From Hygrophila difformis (Eukaryota; Streptophyta; Magnoliopsida; Lamiales; Acanthaceae), in the NCBI GenBank assembly GCA_030278955.1, contig JAOANR010000003.1:26737227-26801226 (forward strand): a stretch of DNA of 64,000 bases. The letters run 5' to 3'. Position 1 is the first letter of the stretch; each line of letters begins with the position of its first letter. A program made the position numbers and the translations under genes. Under the pieces are notes generated by a model. The model was not told the origin of the DNA. It searched no databases and saw only the letters and a list, made by a program, of their open reading frames with translations. Below, in pieces: positions 1-13,300 of the stretch.

Positions 1-1125
1 GCATGGAAGTACGCCGTATTCCGATCCCCTAATTTAACCCACTTCTCTCGCGCTCGCTGGACCAGTGAATCTCCTCTTGGGCGAGAACAGACTCATATTC
101 CTTCTTCAACTCCTCCTCTAATATAATAAGCTGCACCGAGTCTACCCGCTCCAGGGAGCGAGTAATACCCTCAAGTCTTTTAAGCAGCTTGATCTTCCTC
201 CATTTGAAATTACCTCCACTCGTCTTATTGAAGGCCACTGATGCATTCTTCACATTAGCTAGCTTGAGTGACATAGACTAATTTGGGTTCGCAGACCAGG
301 CATCCTTTACAATATCCGTATAGGTAGGTTGCAAAACCCATCTAGCTTCCCATCTAAAAGGGGGCACAGTCATTGGAGGAGGCCGCCCGCAGCTGAGAAG
401 TAGCGGAGAATGGTTAGAACCAATTCTCGGGAGGACTCGCACCGAACCAAAAGGAAATAAGGAGACCCAATCAAGATTACAAACTCCTCTATCCAGCCGC
501 TTCTTAATCTAGGAAGAGCCCACAGGCGTGACCAAGTGAAGATACCACCATAAGTGTTGATGGAGGAAAGTCCACAATCATACAGAATTTCCCCTAACTC
601 ATCAGCTCTTTGGACATTATACAAACCGCCCCTGACTTCACAAGCTTCCAGGATTTGGTTCCAGTCCCCAATAATCATCCAAGCACCGACAATCGAATTC
701 CCTAACTCTTTAATATCCTCCCAAATCCTACGCCTTACCGGATATTGGGGTGACGCATAAAGAGCCGTAGCACACCAAGATACATTGCCGCGAGAGAGCT
801 TAATTGTAATCATGCGATCTCTCTCGTCGTGCATATCTATCTGGAAGGGAATACCCATCTTCGCCAACACCCACACACCCCCAGATCTGCCAATAGCTTC
901 CTGGATACACACCGAATTGTAACCCGCAGAGAGAAGCATATTATGAGAGTTTGCAAAAGTCGATTGCGGCTCAAAACAGAAGAAAATATCAGGGCTATAA
1001 TGACGCAAATAGTCTACTAAAACTCTACGGGAATTACCCCCACAAATCCCTCCAATATTCCAAGACATGACTTTGAAATCGCAGAAAACCATGGGAAACA
1101 ATTGATAAGAAAGAAGAAGAGACAT
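1..1125 (-). pseudogene. LINE ORF2 remnant, endonuclease domain
   Basis: The ORF starts at 1125, six bases after the ORF1 stop, and gives an apurinic-like endonuclease/exonuclease/phosphatase fold: SWNIGG near residue 21, FEPQS (catalytic Glu), then IGDWNQ (Asp and Asn) around residue 152. After the GIFTW motif the frame breaks near 520-570. Downstream ORF2 sequence continues in other frames, for example 29-274, a Lys/Glu-rich stretch typical of the linker before reverse transcriptase. In intact elements this enzyme nicks the target for target-primed reverse transcription. Here it is frameshifted and cut by the window edge, so no active protein is expected. Confidence 0.8.
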
Positions 1126-1131
1126 AACCCC

Positions 1132-2618
1132 TTAACTCTGCATCGGATCGGGAGGTCTCCCCACGTGAGATTCCACTTGGACACCAGTGGCACCATGGCG
1201 ATGCCCCTCCTTCCGGTTATCATCATTTGCTTGATTGTCATCTGCTCTTGCCCTTTTAGGATTCGCTTGAGCATCAATATTGGATGGAAGAGAGCTTTGG
1301 GTTGAATCTGTTCCTCCTTTCGATAGAGCAGAAAAGGGCTTCAGCGTTTGACCACGTCGCAACAAGGTCTTTGGGCCCACACCCATATTAGACTGCCTAC
1401 TTCCACTATCTGAAAGGCCCTTGACAAGCCCCTTACCCTTGGGATTATCATATTTGTCAAATGGGCCAACACCCTTATCACCCGTTACACCCAACAGGCC
1501 TTTTCCCTTCTTTGGCCCAATATTTTTTTTTTTTCTAACAACCCTTACCCATTCGTCACCAGCAGGCTGCATGGGAATTATAGGATTTGATTTGCGGTTA
1601 TTAATGGCAACTTGATCTTTGTCATTAGGAGAATTTTCAGCCGCAATATCCGTTTCCATCCGCACCGCCGAAATTCCAGGACTTTCCTTATTCTGCTTTT
1701 GACTGCCGGCTTCCCCATCAGTCGTCACCGGAGGAACTTCCACCGTCGCATCCGTTTCAGTTATGTCCACAGGATGACAAGTACATCTAGCACTTGTATG
1801 CCCATACCGTTTGCAAGCAGTGCATAATAGATGTAGTCCTTCATATGCCACCTTTTGCCATCTTCCTCGGATGAAGATGCTCGACACCATCGGAAGTTGC
1901 AAATCAATCTCCACACAAACGCGGGCATAATTCCCCCGTTCCCCTGCCTTCGACAGATTATCAACTCTCACCGGAGTCCCAAGCGCAGCCGCCATCTTAG
2001 TGAGAATAAATTCGTCATAGTGTTCCATACAAAGCCCCGGGAAACGAGCCCAGACCACAGTAGACTTATGTGTTACTTCACTGGCAATGAAGTTAGGCTT
2101 CCAAGGTAACACAGTCAAATAGCTGTAAAAAACCATCCATGGCCCCTTATTCAGGACCATCAAGCGATCCAAGTCGTCGTCAAATTTCACTAGGAAGTAA
2201 CCCGCATCCAAATCAATCATCTCGAATCGATCCTGATTTTCCACAGCCGTGAGATACGTTCCTTCAAGGCCATATAACCAACCGACTTCCCTAACACTGA
2301 AATAATTAAAGCATCCTCCCAAGGTTGGCATATCCGCTTCTCCATCTTGGGGTCAATGGTGATTCTCGGCTTCAAGCGATCCCCATCAATAAAATCTAAC
2401 AGCACCTTGGATTCAATATCCGGTTCATTGGTCAAGGGAGGAGGGGGAGCCGGCTTCCCCGCCAGCACCTTGTCACGAAAAGAGATCTTGGTTCCGCCGG
2501 CAAAGACAAACCCAGTAGTCGGAGCAAGAGAGGGAGAGGGAGAAGGAGAGGAAATCTCAGTCGCCATTCTTTCTACACCAATCCGGCTAGTAAAGCTGTT
2601 GGGAACATTACAGATCAT
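1132..2618 (-). pseudogene. LINE ORF1 remnant (DUF4283 plus CCHC zinc knuckle)
   Basis: Two overlapping frames together make one ORF1 protein. The N-terminal part (2618-2217) has a low-complexity Ser/Pro start and the first half of DUF4283. The rest (2331-1132) completes it with FEMIDLDAGYFLVKF and a PWMVFYSYL segment, then CTACKRYGHTSARC, a CX2CX4HX4C knuckle, then a long basic, disordered tail. One frameshift near 2225-2245 separates the halves. In the family ORF1 is the RNA-binding, RNP-forming protein. The frameshift and the broken ORF2 show a fossil copy. Confidence 0.8.
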
Positions 2619-2640
2619 TAGTAGTTGATAAACGTAGCAA

Positions 2641-3554
2641 TGTTTGATTAAATGATTTAAATTTTAATTTTTGTGTAAATGATTTATTTTACTTTTTGGA
2701 AGCTTATGGATGCAGGAAGCATGAACAATAAAATCCAGACTATTTTTAAATATTTTTAATAATATTTGAATAATATTTTTAATATTTTTTTCAATAAAAT
2801 AAAGGTTTCATGTATCTATAACCTTCCAAAAATTCAAGTTAAATTATTTACTCAAATATTGTGACGTCCTAAGGTAGGAAACAAAATAAGGTTGTGCATA
2901 TTGTTGCTGAAGGAAACCAAAACCAATTGAACCATCGGTTGTGGTCGGGTGGTTAGAGAGAGTCCGTAAAATTCCGGTACTTGGAAGACGAAATAACAAG
3001 GCAGTCAAACCCAATGTATGAGGTTTGTTATTTAATTTTATTTACGAAAGTATGTTGGACATTTATTTGATAAATAGATTAGTAATAATAAAAAAATTTA
3101 AGGTTCTGGGCCTGAAATTAAATATTTTGAAAAGTTGGAGGCTAATTAATATAAAAATGGCTGATTTGGTAGATGATTAAATGGAACAAAATAAAAGTTT
3201 GGGACTGAATTGACAAAAGATGAAGAAAAATGGACTAATGTTATGCCCACAGGTCAGTTTTAAATTTAAACCTTTGCAATGTCAGCAATTAGAGCATAAT
3301 TAGTGAACAATGGATTGATTTTAATATAATTAGCATTTATAACGAACTGTTTTGGTAATAAAATAGAAAATTAACTAATTTGAATTTTTGAAAAAGAAAA
3401 AAAAAATGTATTTGTTCCTTTTTCGGTTTTAAAATTTAAAGTGTATAAAAATAATTTAATATAAGATGAAATAAAACATGCGGAATAAACCCAAATACTC
3501 GTAAGCCCAATTACTCATTAACCCATGCCCAGCTCAAAACCCATTTTGCCCTTT
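2641..3554. other. AT-rich spacer, no gene seen
   Basis: No coding potential or complete repeat is visible. A stretch beginning TGTGACGTCCTAAGG at 2861 resembles the start of a Ty3-type LTR in style, but I find no partner LTR, end or target duplication. Confidence 0.4.
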
Positions 3555-3562
3555 CTTTCTTG

Positions 3563-4051
3563 TAGGGGTGATTAACGAGTAGTGCTACTCGAACTCGACT
3601 CGGAACTCGGCTCGGAAAAAACTCGACTCATACTCGAAAAATTCGAGTCGAGTCGAGTAGTCGAGTAGCGCACTCAAGTATCGAGCTCGAGCTCGAGTCC
3701 GTGTATATGATACTCGAACTCAAGTCGAGTACTCGAGTCGAGTCGAGTATAGAGTACTCGACCCATTTTCTTTCTTTTTTTTTTTAAATTTTTTTGTAAA
3801 TTTTAAAAGAAAAATAAAAAAAATACTCGATAAGCTCGAGTACTCGACTCGAGCTCGAGCTCGAGAAGGAAAAAAAATTTTAAAAAAAATAATCGAACTA
3901 CTTGAGCTTGAACTCGAACTCGAGTCGAGTCGAGTTCGAGCTTGAGCTCAACTACTCGACTCGAGCTCGAGCTCGAGTAGCTCAAAAATGCCATCAAGTC
4001 AAGCTCGAGTACCCCACTACTCGAGCTCGACTCGACTCGTTATCACCCCTA
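3563..4051. mobile_element. hAT-like MITE built of CTCGAG-rich sequence
   Basis: The 489-bp element starts TAGGGGTGATTAACGAG and ends CTCGTTATCACCCCTA, an imperfect terminal inverted repeat of hAT type. It is flanked by a perfect 8-bp target duplication, CTTTCTTG, at 3555-3562 and 4052-4059. The interior is almost wholly degenerate ACTCGA/GCTCGAG runs around an A/T core, so long stretches are self-complementary. ORFs read through it on both strands are composition artefacts. Confidence 0.9.
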
Positions 4052-4059
4052 CTTTCTTG

Positions 4060-5240
4060 TTTGTGTCGTGACTTGGTGGAGGGGAGAAGGGAGAAAAAGC
4101 AGATTTGCGTGTTTGAGGATTGGAGGCAGCCGGATGGTGGAAGAAAAAATCATTGTTGGAAGCTCATCGATTTAATTAGGCAAGGGAATTATGTGTATTT
4201 AGTTTGTGTTGGGTTCCCCTGTATTTCTTCCCCTCCCTTACTTCTTCTATGCTCTTCACTGTCGGAAGAGATAACAACGGCACCGGAGCCGCTGCACGCC
4301 GGCGAAGGGCGCCGATCGAGGGCCGGAGCAGTCGTTCAGGCCATGGCATCGGAGGGGCCATGGCGTCGCGAGGTGCGACGCTGCAGCAGCATTCGCTGTT
4401 GCTGCCTCCGGCGGTGGTGCCGCCCCAACACCGGCGGTCTGGTGGTGGCGATGGCCGGGAAGTAGCGGCGGTGGATGATTCTTGACTTCCCAGTCTTTCT
4501 ATTCTCCCCCTCCTCGTTTCTTCTTTTCTTTTTCGGTTGATTGTGGGATTTGGAAATTGTTGGATTGATAGATTAATTTGGGTGTTTGCTATCTTTATCT
4601 AGATTGGCGATTGGAGTTTTGAGGAATATAGCTATGAATTTTTGATTGAACTGATCGGGAATTTTGGATTTAATGAATTTATTAAATTTAGGCATACAGA
4701 TCTTGGATGGTCAAGGTTAAATGATAAATTGTTGAGATTTTTATGAACTCTTGAATAGTTCATATTAATCCTTTTGAAGTTAAATAATGAGGTTATTGTT
4801 GAATCGTTGGATAATTGTGAACTAGTTGGAATTGGATATTCGTGCGTAAGTGAATATTTTTGTGTGTTGTTGGGCTAATTGGTGAATCGATATTTTGATT
4901 AATTGTTGTTTTAATTGGTGAATTATTGGTGCAATTGGGATTCTGTTGGGATAGTACTCGAACATCAAATAAATTGAGTAATATGAGTTTGATTGAACTT
5001 GTGGGAGAATTGGTTGAAGATTGAGAATGATTGAATGAGTTGTGTTTGTGGTGTTGAAATATTTAAATGTGGTTAGTCTTTGACTAAAGTGGTGATTTAT
5101 TGAGAGCTTGATTAATTATGGTGGCGATATGTAACTATTGAATATTAGATGCACCAAATTATTTTATACTTTCTATAAGATAGAGTTTTCTAAACTGTTG
5201 AGCTAATGCATATTTTATTGAACAATTGGTAAATGGGTTG
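4060..5240. other. Spacer with a GC-rich patch, unclassified
   Basis: The segment 4240-4480 is GC-rich and open in two frames, but its translation is low in complexity and matches nothing I recognise. The rest is TTG/AT-rich spacer that may be an old LTR. No gene is called. Confidence 0.35.
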
Positions 5241-5248
5241 TCTAACTA

Positions 5249-5762
5249 GAGCTGTAAACGAGTTGAACCGAACCGAGCTTTGGGTGTTTGAGCTCGGCTC
5301 CTTAAGCATTCAAGCTCGACTCGTGTTCGTTCGTTAAGGAAGTCAAGCTTGAAATCATGTTCGAGCTCGGCTCGTAAAAATGTTCGTGAGCTCGAGCTCG
5401 AGTTCGGCTCGACTCCTTTAGTTCAATCGAGCCAACTTTCTCTTTTGTTCAGTTCGGCTCGTTTGAGCTCGTTCGACTCAATTAAAAATTTACCAAAAGA
5501 TTAGGAATCATTCATCCAATATTGAAATTTTCAATATTGAATTTTTTCAAACGAACATATAAAATTAAAAAATTACCCCGTTAACGAACATGTACAAACA
5601 CTTTCGAGCTGTTCGCGAACAAAGCTCGTGTTCGTTCCTTAAGCAAACGAGCTCGTATTCGTGTTCGAGCTCGGCTCGTTAAGCTTTACAAACGAACAGT
5701 TAATGAACGAACACGAATCGAACCGATCTTTGTTCGCGAACTGTTTGTTTGTTTTATAGCTC
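5249..5762. mobile_element. Second hAT-like foldback MITE (GAGCTCG/GTTCG-rich)
   Basis: Ends read GAGCTGTAAACGAG and, inverted, GAGCTATAAAACAA. The flanks TCTAACTA (5241-5248) and TATAACTA (5763-5770) agree in 7 of 8 bases, as expected for an aged 8-bp hAT target duplication. The interior is rich in GAGCTCG and GTTCG words that pair left with right. The core around 5490-5580 is A/T-rich. Confidence 0.7.
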
Positions 5763-5872
5763 TATAACTATTGAATAATTGGTGATTATTGATTGAACTG
5801 GATAATTGGATATTTTTATAAATATGTAATTGCGAGTGTTGAGTAATTGAGTTAGATGCTTATTAAACTTAC

Positions 5873-6561
5873 GTTGCGTTTGGTTGGGTATCTTGGATGC
5901 CCCTTGGGAATCATACATTCCCACGTTTGGTTAGAGTAATTTTTTTAGGAAGGAATGTTAGATTCCCAACCAAGTGGAAATGTGAAAGAGATTTGATGGG
6001 AATCTGATTACCTCTACGCAGGCAGGTAATCTAAGATTACCAGACATCTTCTATTTCATCTCACATTAAATTGTCTTTTATACCATTTAAAATTTTAAAA
6101 GCATAAATCAACCAATTTTATGAAGTATTTTTTATTCATTGCTTGTTTAATTTATTTTTATTCTTTTTGTGGTTATTAAGTTTTTGAACATTTTTCGATG
6201 CATTTCATTATATACAGCTTGCAATTATATAAAATTGCAACCAACAAGTAGATTTAACTAATTCCAATGTACAATTATCTTCCAAACGTAATGCAATATA
6301 TGATAATTTACGAAATACAAATTTACATAGGATGAAGAGATATTTTATTATAAATGAGCTGCATATTAATTAATTGAAATCGGCTTCATGGGAACTATGA
6401 AGTAATAATTTAGAATTAAGGGCATTATGATCTATTCATGTCATGTAGGAATTCGAGATTGCTAATCCAATCAAATGCAGTAATCTTAAAATACCAAAAA
6501 ATAAGATTCCCAACAATCACATTACCACTGCAATCCAAGATCCCTCTAACGAAATGCACCG
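5873..6561. mobile_element. PIF/Harbinger (Tourist-like) MITE
   Basis: The 689-bp element is flanked by TTA at 5870-5872 and 6562-6564. The ends CGTTGCGTTTGGTTGGG and, inverted, CGGTGCATTTCGTTAGAG form an imperfect inverted repeat, followed on both sides by ATCTTGGAT. TTA duplication and a G-rich TGTTTGG-like end are hallmarks of Tourist elements. No transposase ORF is seen. Confidence 0.75.
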
Positions 6562-6938
6562 TTAAATGACTTTAACTATAAGCTTAATGAATTCGTATCT
6601 TTGTAATTGGAAGTCTATCGGGTTCGTTTAATGAATCTTTCTGTTTTTATCCTAATTTAATTTTTATTTCTGACTTCAGCTTATTAAAAAAAAACATTTA
6701 AGTGGGGTTTATAAACTACTGTGTAATAGTATTTTGGATGTCCAAGAATATGATATGTCTGCTGTAGGCAAAAAAAAGACTAGTCAAGTAAATAATTTTG
6801 TAAATGAACAGTCACTGTGGTAAAAAGTTGTATTAAAATTAATTAATTATTATTTCGGTGTGTTTTTAATGGAAGGACTCGTATTAATTAATGAAATCCA
6901 CAGCCGAAAAATGGAAATTTGTAAAATCTTACTAGTTA

Positions 6939-7198
6939 CTCCCTCCGTCCCATTTAACTTGTCCTGTTTCACTTTTGCACACAATCCAATGCACTTTTTT
7001 ATCTGTTAATATCTCAAAATATACACAATGAAAAATTATACAAAATATATATTATAAAACTACGTGATCATACGATTCTAACAAGACCCATCTCGACTAT
7101 TTTTTGCTAAATATATATTTGCAATTAAATTGAGTCAAAGCTAAACAATGAACAGTGTAAAAAAGTCAAACAGGACAAGTGTAGTGGGACGGAGGGAG
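6939..7198. mobile_element. Stowaway MITE upstream of SRP68
   Basis: The 260-bp element has near-perfect inverted ends (CTCCCTCCGTCCC and GGGACGGAGGGAG) with TA on each side (6937-6938, 7199-7200). It ends 142 bp before the SRP68 start codon, so it lies in the promoter or 5' leader. Confidence 0.92.
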
Positions 7199-7340
7199 TA
7201 CTAATTAGGAAAGTCCAAAAAATCTCGTAATCCAAATGCCCAATCCAAAAAGCCCATCAATTTCAGCAATTCTTCTTCATCTGTCAGGGACAAATTGAAA
7301 CCGTCGACGACGACTAAACCCCAACCGCTGTTGATTGTTA

Positions 7341-10300
7341 ATGGCGAAGGCAGACGATGTTGCTGCTATGGAAATCGATGCCGCCGCCGCAGATCAGATC
7401 AACAACCCTAAATTTTCTATCAATGGTATACTTTGCATGCGTAATTTTGTTAAGTGTGCGCGTGTTGAAGAATTTTTCTAATTTTTACGGTGGAAATTTG
7501 CAGTATTGCAGCTTTTGAAATCGGCTCAAATGCAGCACGGATTGCGCTTCGGTGACTACACCCGTTATCGGTGTGATAAAGTTATTGTGTTCATTTCTCT
7601 TGTTAGAGTGGTTTTTATTTTATTTTTATTTATAATATGAGTTCCACTGCTAGCAAGGTCCATCATTAGGTTTTCCAGTTTCTTGTAAACTTATACTGGG
7701 GGAAGGTTGATTGATGTGAAGGATTTCTAATATAGCATTTTGATCTTGTATTGTGATGCGATCTCCGAACTGAAATTTGTTCACTTTTGAGTTTGCAGGA
7801 GGTATTGCACAGCGCGTCTGAGAAGATTGTACAAATCGCTCAAGTTCACACATGGCCGTGGAAAGTATACCAAAAAAGCCATCACTGCCTCTACTGTAAC
7901 TGAAGTCAGGTAACTGTTGCCATCAAGTCTTCTTGTTTGTATAAATTCACGTCTATGATGGAAATAAATTAGAATCATTTTGCTTCTTTTTTCTGCTGCA
8001 AAAGAATTTTTGAATTATTTGCCCTCATTTTGCTCCTTTTTCTGCTGGAAAAGAATTTTTGAATTATTTCCCCCCTTTTACTCTCTCTGTGATAAAATTA
8101 ACTACTACCAAATCTTGAAAACCTGCTCCCGTGGACAATGTGGCAATGTTTGTAAGACCTCAAATCCTCAATGCTTCAATGTTTTCAAATCCTCCGCATC
8201 AGCTGTCAAATAGTTAGATTAGTGTATGCTAGTGAGGATTATTCTGCTTTAATTAATTAATCAATATAAATTTTTTTGTCATTTAGTTCACACGATTGGG
8301 GTATTGAACTATTGATGAAACATAGTTTGAAAATGCATTTTTTACAAGTATATTACCATAATTAATATACATGTATTGACATTCATAAGCTATCCCCGCA
8401 TATTACTTGCATTCTTGAATTTCTTAACAGTAACCACCAAGTAAACTAATTTGTTTGACATTTAAACAATGTTAGTTAATGGATAAAAACTTGGTCCCAC
8501 GGCTCATCTCAATATGTCTTGTCAAAGAGATAAACTTGTTCGATGAACAGCAATAATTATGTATTTCAAATTTTTAATTTTTTAAATCATAAATGAATCC
8601 CGCTTCTGTAGAAGTATGGAAATGACAAGCTCAGTTTTACAAACACAACAAAAAATGAAGAATTAGTCAATTTTAAAATATAGTTCCAATAAATGCTAAA
8701 AATGAGGTAGTGAATTGCGTTGTGAATTTAAAAGATGTTTGATACTCTGAACTCAAATAATTGTCATCCTCATCCACAGATTCATACATTTTTATCTTCA
8801 CTGATATCATGCATAAGAGTTATTAGATTTGAACTCTACTCTGTTGAACTTTTGTATTTAACATTATCAGTTGTGTTTTGTTTATGGTCGAGATAAGCTA
8901 CATATCATGATAGCTAAAAGTCTGAAACAGGTTGATATATCAATAGAAGATATAAAAACAGTAATGTTGCATGGTTATTTACTTTATTTCCGATAATGGA
9001 ATGACAAAAAATGAAAAACATAAAAACGTGATCAGTGATGGAACCTTTTTCTGCAAGGGCATTTTGTAATGGACTTTGTATGATTAGAAGATGCCAATTT
9101 ATGCTACCAAACCCTTATTCACAATGATCGGCTGCGATATGTATTTTCCTAATTTGTACTCACACATCACTCATATGCAAATTTAAAATGTGTCCTATTA
9201 TTTTCACAAAGGTAGGTCTATGGATGGAAGACCTTGGCTATTTTCTGGTAATTTGAGAGGTTTATGATGTGCCTTATCTATTCAAATGTTATTTTTTCCC
9301 TCGCTCAGTGAAATTTATTTAAAATCTCTAATTCCGTTGTGTTTCCCCACAAGGTGAAATCCATTAATTTCTTTTTTTAATTTTTAAATTTTTTTATTTA
9401 TTCTCATCCTTCTGTAAATTCTCACATGCTAAGAAGAATGAGTTATTATGGAGCTTTGCATTTTCTGTATTGTCAGTGGTTGAAAAGCCTGGATGTGAAT
9501 TTTTCTCTTACGTCCTAGGTTTCTCCATTTGGTTCTATATACTGCTGAAAGAGCTTGGAGCCATGCAATGGAAAAGAAAACACTGCCAGATGGTCCAAAT
9601 GCACGGCAGCGTAACTACCTGATTTGTAGGCTAAGAAAGGCAGTGAAGTGGGCTTCCCTTTTCCAAGAGTTGTGTGCTGTCAAGGGAGATTCCAGAACAT
9701 CTTTAGAAGCAGAGGTATTAGTTGTTGTTTTCTTCTGCGGCTGTGGTTAATTTTAGTGTAATATACTTACATTAACTTTGTTGTTGACAGACAATTTTTG
9801 GTACGTGGTACCATTATATAACTTTTATGTTGACACAGTTTTTCTAGTGATGTTTGATCGTTGATGTTACTTATCTACAATGAAATCAATTAAGCAATCA
9901 CCCCTCTTGAAACTCTGTATCTTAGGATGATATAGTGCTGTATCTTTTTAAGATTACTGTTTAATGTTTTTCGATGGAAGCTTGTTATTTCTTCCATGAA
10001 TTGGACAGACACCTTGTTTCTAAAATTTGTGACCACAGTTGGAACTTGGAAACCTCTTTAACTGCTAAAGTTTCTAATTTTTTTTTGTATGTTCCCAGAA
10101 GACACTTCCCCAATTTTATTTATTTTTTAATTTTAAAAATCCTGCAATTGTTCAGCAACTTTGATTGAATTATGATTGCACAATCATTATTTGTTTGTTT
10201 TGCAGGCTTATGCATCTTATATGAAAGGTTATTTGTTATTTGAACAAGATCAGCACTGGGATATTGCACTGAAGTGTTTCAAAAGTGCTAGGTGTGTTCT

Positions 10301-13300
10301 AGTTTTAAAAAAATTGCATTTTTCCTTGTAATGAAAAGTTAAGCTTACTGAACAAGATCAATACAAGGTTATTTCCATGTATTGTCTGATTTGCTCATTC
10401 TTAACTATGCTAAGCTGCCTTTCATTCATGTGTTGCTATTGCTAGGGCTGTTTATGAGGAGCTCGGGAAATATGGGGACCTCGAAAACCAAGTATTGTGC
10501 CGGGAGCGTGTTGAGGAACTTGAACCTAGTATACGTTATTGCCTGCATAAGATAGGAGAGTCTAATTTACAGGCTTCAGAACTAGTGCACATAGGAGAAA
10601 TGGAAGGGCCTGCTCTTGATCTTTTCAAAGCTAAACTGGAGGTGAGTCTTATCTTATCATAGCGATATCTTCATTATTTTGGTTCATCTGGCTTTTTTTG
10701 GCGAGACTCATGTGCTAGTGACTCTCTCCTCCCTGATAGTTTGAAATTTTGTTGAGTCTTGTGTTCCAATTTCAGCCTTTTTATTTGTATCTGCCATCCT
10801 GCACCTATATCTGCACTTGCCGGTTTTGTCTGGGTCTACCTCTTTTCTGTTAATGTGACAGGACATGTTGAGATCTAACATATGCTTAGTGACAGGGTGT
10901 GTTGAGATCTACACATATGCGTAGTGATTATCCTCCCTAATAGTTTGACTGTTTAAGTGAGTTGGTCACTAATAGGTTTCTTGATATTTACATCTTAATT
11001 TGTCTTTGTTGCAGGCTGCCATGGCAGAAGCTCGATCTCAGCAGGCTGCATCTATGACTGAATTCCATTGGCTTGGTCATAGATTTCCTATTTCAAATGC
11101 AAAGACTCGGGTTTCCATACTTAAAGGTAAATACCTCGTAAAACCTGGACGCCATGGGTTAATTGTGGTGGTAATTTACTATTTGAATGTTTATTTTCCT
11201 CGCTTTCCCATTCTGATGCTAAATAAAAATTACTACTGAGAACCGGTGATGTACATCAATCGTTACTGGCTGTAGATCAAGTTCATTTGTTAGGCTGGAT
11301 TTTGCTTGAATGTCTTTGGCTCCATATGTAATCTAAAAGTTTTGTGTGGATGATTCACTATGCAGTAAAGTATGTTTGTTTGAGTTTTCCTTAAAATAAC
11401 CAGATAAAAGAATGGAACAACCTAGGTGAGGCTGGGAAGCTCAACGACCATACTGCTGTATTATATTACAGGTCTTATAGTAGTTGACACTTTTCTACTC
11501 TTTCTCAAAAATGGAAAACCATTTATAGCTATTACCTTGACAGGAAAGAAGAGTTAGTGACTTAGTGCTCGTGCTTCTTGTGCTTTTGGTCTGTTCTGCT
11601 TAATCCTGATTCTCCAATAGAATTATATATATTGATTCTTTTGCTGTAATCGAATTCCTTTGTCAGTGCTGCATATAATACATTTGTGCATCTTGTTAAA
11701 ATATTGTTGCAAGTTGGCATAAGATCTACTCATTGTTCTTTTACTTTTTTTCTTTTTCACGACTAATCCCACATCTGTACTGTATTTTTCTCTATGAAAA
11801 ACGGAAGAATTGATGTGAATCTTCTTGTAAAAGTTGCATAGATGAAAAATCCATGTTTCCTTTGTCTTGCTTTATAGAAGTCTCTGTACTTCGTGCTTTT
11901 TATTGAAAACCTCTTTGGGTTAGAGGATTTCAGAAATTATGCAAAATCCTGTTGCCAATTAAGTATTCTTAGTTCTTTTGTTTGTTGAATATATGGCTTG
12001 ATATACTCCAGACTTTCCAATTGGATTTTTTTACAGAAAAAAAAAGTGATTTTATAAACTTTCGTAGTATATAAAATAGTGTCCTTATGACTCATGCATG
12101 ATTATGGTTATTTGATATTTATTGGTCATGAACATTGAAGGTTCTATTTATCACATGCTTTCAAATTGAAGATAATTCAATGTTACACGATTTTGAAAGT
12201 TATGTTTTCCTTCTTAGACTACAATGAGTTACTGCATTAACATTTGTAAATTTCTTATATTTTTATTACCTTGTAAAATTCATTTTTAGATTGTCTACAA
12301 CTGTAAATGCAATGCTGTGGATGCAGTTTCTTTGAAGCAATTTCGAGAAATTTCTGTCAATTCATAACTAAAGGATTCAGTAGATTTAGAATTCATGCAA
12401 TCCATTCTGGATAAACATGCCAACCCGATGGCATAAGGTTTTTGTACCATATTGATATTTTAATTAGTGTGAGAGCCAAAAATTGGTATTTTGGCTGTTT
12501 CCAGTTTTGGTTTCAAGAGACTTTTATATACCCAGTCTCAAGCTCAATTTATGAAATTTGATCAGCCCAGGAGTTGGAGAAAGACATTAGTGGTCCAGCA
12601 GCAGATTCTCTTCCCGCAGAGAAAAAGCTCCTTATATTCGACAAAATTTTTGCTGCCTACAGTGAGGCCAGGAGCTGCATACGAAATGACTTGGTATGCA
12701 TTGACTTTAAATCTTTAATAATGAGCACAGTTGTCTCCTGTTATATGTTTATAATGAAAGTTGAGTTACATAATTATTGGATGAAGGAAATATCATATAT
12801 CTTATACTGTAATGAATTTAATGATATGGCTGATTGTTTTCTGCTTATGATGTATGTATATGTTGGTCTGATTCTGGTGTATTTTTGTTGTAGGCAACAG
12901 CTGGTAATTCTGAGAGCATGAAAGATGATCTTAGTGGGCTTGACAAAGCAATTGGGTCTGTATTAGGAAAGAGAACCATTGAGCGTAACCAGTTGTTAGT
13001 CAGTATTGCTAAAAATAAGTTCAGTAAGACCCGTGATGACAAAAATGAAAAAGTTACAAAACCTGAAGAGCTTGTACGATTATATGATCTCCTACTACAG
13101 GTGAGTCAGTGTTCCTTCCAACCATTTCTATGCTTATATTGATGGTGATCGTAAGGACCCTTTTGCCCTTTTAGCTAATGGTTATATATTAGTTGTCCAC
13201 TTCAATGTATACCCAAAGATAATGTGTGGCTGCTCTCTCTACGTAGAATACAAGTGACCTTTCTGATTTGGTTAGTTCGGGAAGAGATCAAACAACCGAA

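Larger units (their letters stand above)
1..2640 (-). mobile_element. Decayed L1-type LINE retrotransposon, running off the left edge
   Basis: Reading the minus strand from about 2640 down to 1, an ORF1 with a DUF4283-like region and a CCHC knuckle is followed by an ORF2 that begins with an endonuclease domain. This is the order of plant L1 elements. Reading frames are broken in several places, so the copy is dead. Reverse transcriptase, poly(A) tail and target duplication would lie left of the window. The 5' edge near 2640 is placed just upstream of the ORF1 start and is approximate. Confidence 0.85.

Noticed and set aside
3902..4465. 187-codon ORF through the CTCGAG-rich element
   Set aside because: Its first part is low-complexity Ser/Arg/Glu text from the hexamer repeat, and the rest is a GC-rich patch without a recognisable domain.
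2861..5240. Possible solo LTR starting TGTGACGTCC
   Set aside because: No matching CA end, target duplication or second copy could be found.
12574..12921. 115-codon ORF as a separate gene
   Set aside because: It is SRP68 exon 8 read on into the following intron.
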